A DNA stretch of 64,000 nt from Rhodovibrionaceae bacterium (GTDB taxonomy: Bacteria; Pseudomonadota; Alphaproteobacteria; Kiloniellales; DSM-21159). The notes under the pieces are model-generated. The model made no database searches. It was not told where the DNA came from and saw only the letters and a list, made by a program, of their open reading frames with translations. Numbering within the stretch: position 1 is the first letter of the stretch; each line of letters begins with the position of its first letter. Location of the stretch: NCBI GenBank assembly GCA_028279885.1, contig JANQMX010000058.1, positions 248,001-312,000 on the forward strand, in the 5' to 3' direction. The position numbers and the translations under genes were made by a program. Below, piece after piece: positions 62,441 through 64,000 of this stretch.

Positions 62441-63589
62441 TTAGAAGGCACTCATGATGAAGTGCTTGGTGATCTCGAACATCCGCCCGAAAGGCCCGAC
62501 CTTCTCGACGTTGGTCGCGGCATAGAGCGGATACTCCATGGGCTCCATGCCCGGCGCCGTGATGCGCAGGACGGCGAGCTCCTGCCCCTCGGCAATGGGC
62601 GCCGGAATCGGGGCGTCGTAAAGCACGGAGACCGTCATCTCCTCGTGTTCCCGCTGGGAGAGCGTTGCCAAGACAGGCTCCGACAGCGTCAAGGGCACGC
62701 TTTCCTCCGCACCGAGCCAGACCTCGGCGCGGTCGACTTCCTGACCGGCCGAGAAGAGCTCGTAGTTGGAGAACTCGCGGAAGCCCCACTCGATCAGGCG
62801 CTCGGACTCTTCAGAGCGGGCGCGTTCACTGGGCAAGCCGTTGACCACCAGGACAAGGCGCCGCCCATCGCGGATAGCCGAGGCCGTCAGGCCATAGCCG
62901 GCTTCCTGGGTGTGGCCGGTCTTCAGACCGTCGGCGCCCATGTTCTTGTAGAGCAAGGGGTTACGGTTCGATTGGGTGATATCGGACCAGGTAAAATCGG
63001 TTTCCGCGAAGTAGTGGTAGTACTGCGGAAAGTCGAGAATGGTGCGAAGGGCGAGCAGGTTGAGATCCCGTGCCGTCATGCGGTGCTCGGGATCGGGCCA
63101 GCCGGTCGAGTTCTTGAAGGTGCTGCTGGTCAGGCCGATCTCCCGGCCGCGCTTGGTCATCTCCCGGGCGAAGGCATCTTCCGTGCCCGAGAGGCCCTCG
63201 GCGACGACGATACAGGCGTCGTTGCCCGATTGAATGATGATGCCGCGCAGCAGGTTCTCGATCGAGACTCTGTCGCCAACCTCGACGAACATCTTGGAGC
63301 CGCCCTTGCGCCAGGCGCGCTCGCTCACCGGCAAAGTGTCGTCCTTCGAGAGGCGGCCGTCGGCCAGGCGCTCGAAGACCAGATAGAGCGTCATGACCTT
63401 GGTCATGGAAGACGGCGGCATCAGCTCGTCGGCGTTCTTCTCGAACAGCACCCGCCCGCTCTGGGCATCGACCAGGACGGCCTCCCGCGCTTCCGTCTCG
63501 AGCGCCAGGGCCGGACGGACAAGCAAGGCGGCCAGCACACCAACGACGGCCAGGGCCTTCAGCGGCATAAAGGTCCTGAAACAGTCCAT
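62441..63589 (-). CDS. dacA: D-alanyl-D-alanine carboxypeptidase (penicillin-binding protein 5/6 type)
   Basis: Periplasmic enzyme that trims pentapeptide stems in peptidoglycan. A signal peptide (about residues 1-29, cut near ALALE) leads into the transpeptidase fold with SxxK at S61-M-T-K64, SGN in IIIQSGNDACI and KTG in DGLKTGHTQEAGYG. The C-terminal domain and the final amphipathic helix (FGRMFEITKHFIMSAF) fit membrane anchoring. Length is 382 residues; GAGGTGA precedes ATG 63589. It leads the dacA-holB-metG-tatD-MBL run. Confidence 0.95.
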   Translation of the reverse strand: MDCFRTFMPLKALAVVGVLAALLVRPALALETEAREAVLVDAQSGRVLFEKNADELMPPSSMTKVMTLYLVFERLADGRLSKDDTLPVSERAWRKGGSKMFVEVGDRVSIENLLRGIIIQSGNDACIVVAEGLSGTEDAFAREMTKRGREIGLTSSTFKNSTGWPDPEHRMTARDLNLLALRTILDFPQYYHYFAETDFTWSDITQSNRNPLLYKNMGADGLKTGHTQEAGYGLTASAIRDGRRLVLVVNGLPSERARSEESERLIEWGFREFSNYELFSAGQEVDRAEVWLGAEESVPLTLSEPVLATLSQREHEEMTVSVLYDAPIPAPIAEGQELAVLRITAPGMEPMEYPLYAATNVEKVGPFGRMFEITKHFIMSAF

Positions 63590-63675
63590 CGAATCACCTC
63601 ATGCGAATTGGCACCACGTGGAACACATGAATCACATTAGAGCTAAATGCAAAGCTAACTCCGGCGCGGATTCCT

Positions 63676-63698
63676 GTTCAACGCGCAAGCGCGTGAAC
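63676..63698 (-). terminator. Hairpin after thrS
   Basis: GTTCA pairs with TGAAC and CGCG with CGCG, with one bulged base and a four-base loop, over 63676-63698. It begins 8 bp downstream of the thrS stop on the minus strand, a suitable place for a terminator. No T-run follows, so confidence is limited. Confidence 0.42.
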
Positions 63699-63705
63699 GG
63701 CGTGC

Positions 63706-64000
63706 CTAGCACACAACCCCGGTCGCAATTTGGGCAACGGCCGCATCGAGCGGAAGTATCGACTGCTGTCCGGAGCTGTCGCGTAGGCTGACGCTGCGGC
63801 TTGCCACCTCCCGTTCGCCGACGATGAGAAAGAGCGGCACGCCAAGCTCCCGCGCAGAGACGATCTTGCGCGCCAGACGGTTCGGCCCGTCGTCGAGCAG
63901 AACACGTAGCCCGGTTTCTTCCAGGCGTTCTGCCACTTCGCGGGCATAGGCAGCCTGCGCTTCGGTCACGCTGGCCACCACCACTTGATCGGGCGCCAGC
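63706..64000 (-). CDS. thrS: Threonyl-tRNA synthetase, C-terminal part (5' end outside window)
   Basis: The frame is open to the window edge, leaving the last 97 residues. They form a class IIa anticodon-binding domain: LAPDQVVVASVTEAQAAYAR, AERLEETGLRVLLDD and PLFLIVGEREVASRSVSLRD. The wording LAPxQVVV and GEREV points to ThrRS. The usual NEKI sequence after the third strand is replaced by GPNRLARKI, so a ProRS- or GlyRS-like relative cannot be fully ruled out from this fragment. It is upstream of dacA, separated by 116 bp. Confidence 0.75.
   Translation of the reverse strand, partial: LAPDQVVVASVTEAQAAYAREVAERLEETGLRVLLDDGPNRLARKIVSARELGVPLFLIVGEREVASRSVSLRDSSGQQSILPLDAAVAQIATGVVC

Noticed and set aside
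62439-62789. N-terminal extension of holB into dacA
   Set aside because: The extra residues are a frame-shifted reading of dacA; GTG 62438 fits family length and spacing.

Overview
This is a gene-dense, high-GC chromosomal stretch of an alphaproteobacterium. The best match by gene order is the broad Rhodospirillales group (Azospirillum, Rhodospirillum, Kiloniella and Rhodovibrio-like lineages). Supporting signs are the ntrBC-ntrYX-trkA-hfq-hflX series, a fused ispDF, a pyruvate dehydrogenase E1 beta with its own lipoyl domain, a moeA-moaC-trpC-trpD-trpG block next to lexA/comEC, and the dacA-holB-metG-tatD-MBL series. Nearly all of it is core housekeeping. I found no tRNA or rRNA gene, no CRISPR array, no intact insertion sequence, no prophage and no obvious defence locus.

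Layout. (1) 1-6.1 kb, plus strand: envelope and isoprenoid genes (3' end of cdsA, dxr, rseP, bamA, fabZ). The lpxD, lpxA and lpxB genes that usually flank fabZ are absent. (2) 6.1-9.9 kb, minus strand: gltA, gltX, a RusA-like resolvase and a small exported protein. (3) 10.1-22.4 kb: comEC (plus) meets lexA tail to tail, and lexA lies downstream of trpG-trpD-trpC-moaC-moeA. trpE is cut off from trpG by an opposite-strand polysaccharide-deacetylase-like gene and a 101-bp palindromic repeat, and is instead placed right behind ppiD. (4) 22.6-36.8 kb, plus strand: tpiA, secG, pyrG, kdsA, an unusual redoxin/2OG-Fe(II) oxygenase fusion, eno, ftsB, then pdhA-pdhB-pdhC-VOC-lpd-lipA-ratA. (5) 36.8-39.9 kb, minus strand: a chemoreceptor remnant, a CAAX-type protease, pncC, pgpA, ispDF. 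(6) 40-56 kb, plus strand: a CcsA/YpjD-like membrane protein, dusB, two nitrogen two-component systems, trkA, dat, a HAD phosphatase, hfq, hflX, the CIRCE-controlled groESL operon and an inositol-monophosphatase-like gene. (7) 56-64 kb, mostly minus strand: mazG, a lone methyltransferase-like gene on plus, then MBL, tatD, metG, holB, dacA and the 3' end of thrS. No tmk lies between dacA and holB.

Functionally the window links precursor supply (tpiA, eno, pdh, gltA), isoprenoid and phospholipid synthesis (dxr, ispDF, cdsA, pgpA), envelope assembly (bamA, rseP, ppiD, secG, kdsA, dacA), tryptophan and molybdenum-cofactor synthesis, nitrogen sensing and protein quality control.

The points most worth a second look are the redoxin/prolyl-4-hydroxylase-type fusion that has lost the peroxidatic cysteine, an ntrC that appears to start at CTG, an NtrX without the sigma-54 contact motif, a decayed chemoreceptor tail, the palindromic repeat, the missing tmk and lpx genes, and a lone methyltransferase-like gene starting inside a perfect AT-rich palindrome. 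I see no clear new multi-gene system. All gene names rest on motif recognition by eye, without a database search.
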